A program made the translations under genes and the position numbers. From SIG607 sp036307305 (lineage in GTDB: Bacteria > Bacillota > Clostridia > Oscillospirales > Acutalibacteraceae): 64,000 nucleotides of DNA. Of this stretch, positions 63,955 to 64,000 are shown piece after piece; the first letter of the stretch is position 1, and each line of letters starts with the position of its first letter. The stretch spans positions 128,732 to 192,731 of the forward strand of contig JAXJXV010000010.1 in assembly GCA_036307305.1 (NCBI GenBank). Direction: 5' to 3'. The notes below the pieces were generated by a model. It did no database searches and was not told the origin of the DNA. It saw only the letters and a program-made list of their open reading frames with translations.

Positions 63955-64000
63955 TGTTCAAGCTGTCGCTTGTGGCGGCTATGGTGGTGATCATCAAATC

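Noticed and set aside
1..64000. CRISPR arrays, tRNA or rRNA genes, insertion sequences, phage genes
   Set aside because: No regularly spaced repeats, cloverleaf-like sequences, transposase or integrase frames were seen in the window.

Overview
The window looks like a chromosomal segment of a low-to-mid GC, anaerobic, spore-forming member of the Clostridia (gut Oscillospiraceae/Ruminococcaceae type). Supporting features are an ispH-rpsA fusion gene, an uninterrupted sporulation sigma-K gene, a glycyl radical enzyme, a biotin-dependent sodium-pump decarboxylase operon, PduL-type phosphotransacylase, two-domain Sua5, FeoB, GH16 glycosidases and a dockerin-bearing secreted protein. Assignment below class level is inference; no rRNA or tRNA gene was found in the window.

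Layout. 1-20.8 kb is a mostly rightward housekeeping block: the end of a GH16 glycosidase; uvrB, an esterase and uvrA; a DUF5685/DnaJ/membrane protein/flavoprotein run leading into cmk, plsC and ispH-rpsA; a leftward SbcD/SbcC-like pair; then DUF951, prfA, sua5, coaE and an M18 aminopeptidase. 20.8-28.6 kb is mixed: an orphan glycyl radical enzyme facing an AraC regulator, sigK, two stand-alone enzymes, and a DtxR-type regulator with an ABC exporter. 28.7-35.0 kb holds murA, walJ and the transcription/translation cluster rpmG-secE-nusG-rplK-rplA and rplJ-rplL, rich in RNA leaders: a structured rpmG leader, two L1-type mRNA motifs and an L10 leader with attenuator. 35.0-46.2 kb holds a YtrA-like GntR/ABC/lipoprotein operon, nagA, pduL-hemW-phosphatase, two tandem GH16 proteins (one with its catalytic acids lost), a free-standing 63-residue protein gene, a pseudouridine synthase, radC and an alanyl-tRNA editing protein. 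46.2-56 kb holds the sodium-pump decarboxylase operon (gamma, biotin carrier, beta, alpha), a secreted protein with a half dockerin and an apparent start-site frameshift, feoB, pyk, and a second orphan beta subunit with a tiny gamma-like partner. 56-62.4 kb is a carbohydrate locus: DUF5107-TPR protein, a sugar-sensor/LuxR hybrid regulator, and uxuA with a mannonate-type SDR. 62.5-64 kb is an AT-rich accessory pair, an XRE regulator and a divergent lipoprotein, with two matching 19-bp operator dyads.

How it fits together. The carbohydrate genes (GH16 enzymes, nagA, uxuAB, DUF5107-TPR, dockerin protein) point to use of plant or host polysaccharides. Fermentative energy genes (pyk, decarboxylase sodium pumps, pduL) suit an anaerobe that makes acids and couples decarboxylation to a sodium gradient. 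Many transcription units have near-consensus sigma-A promoters with 17-bp spacers and clear intrinsic terminators, so the unit boundaries given here are fairly secure. The less ordinary items are the SecE fused to a four-helix membrane domain, the sensor-LuxR regulator, the orphan glycyl radical enzyme, the sigK hairpin arrangement, the degenerate GH16 partner, and the XRE/lipoprotein switch.
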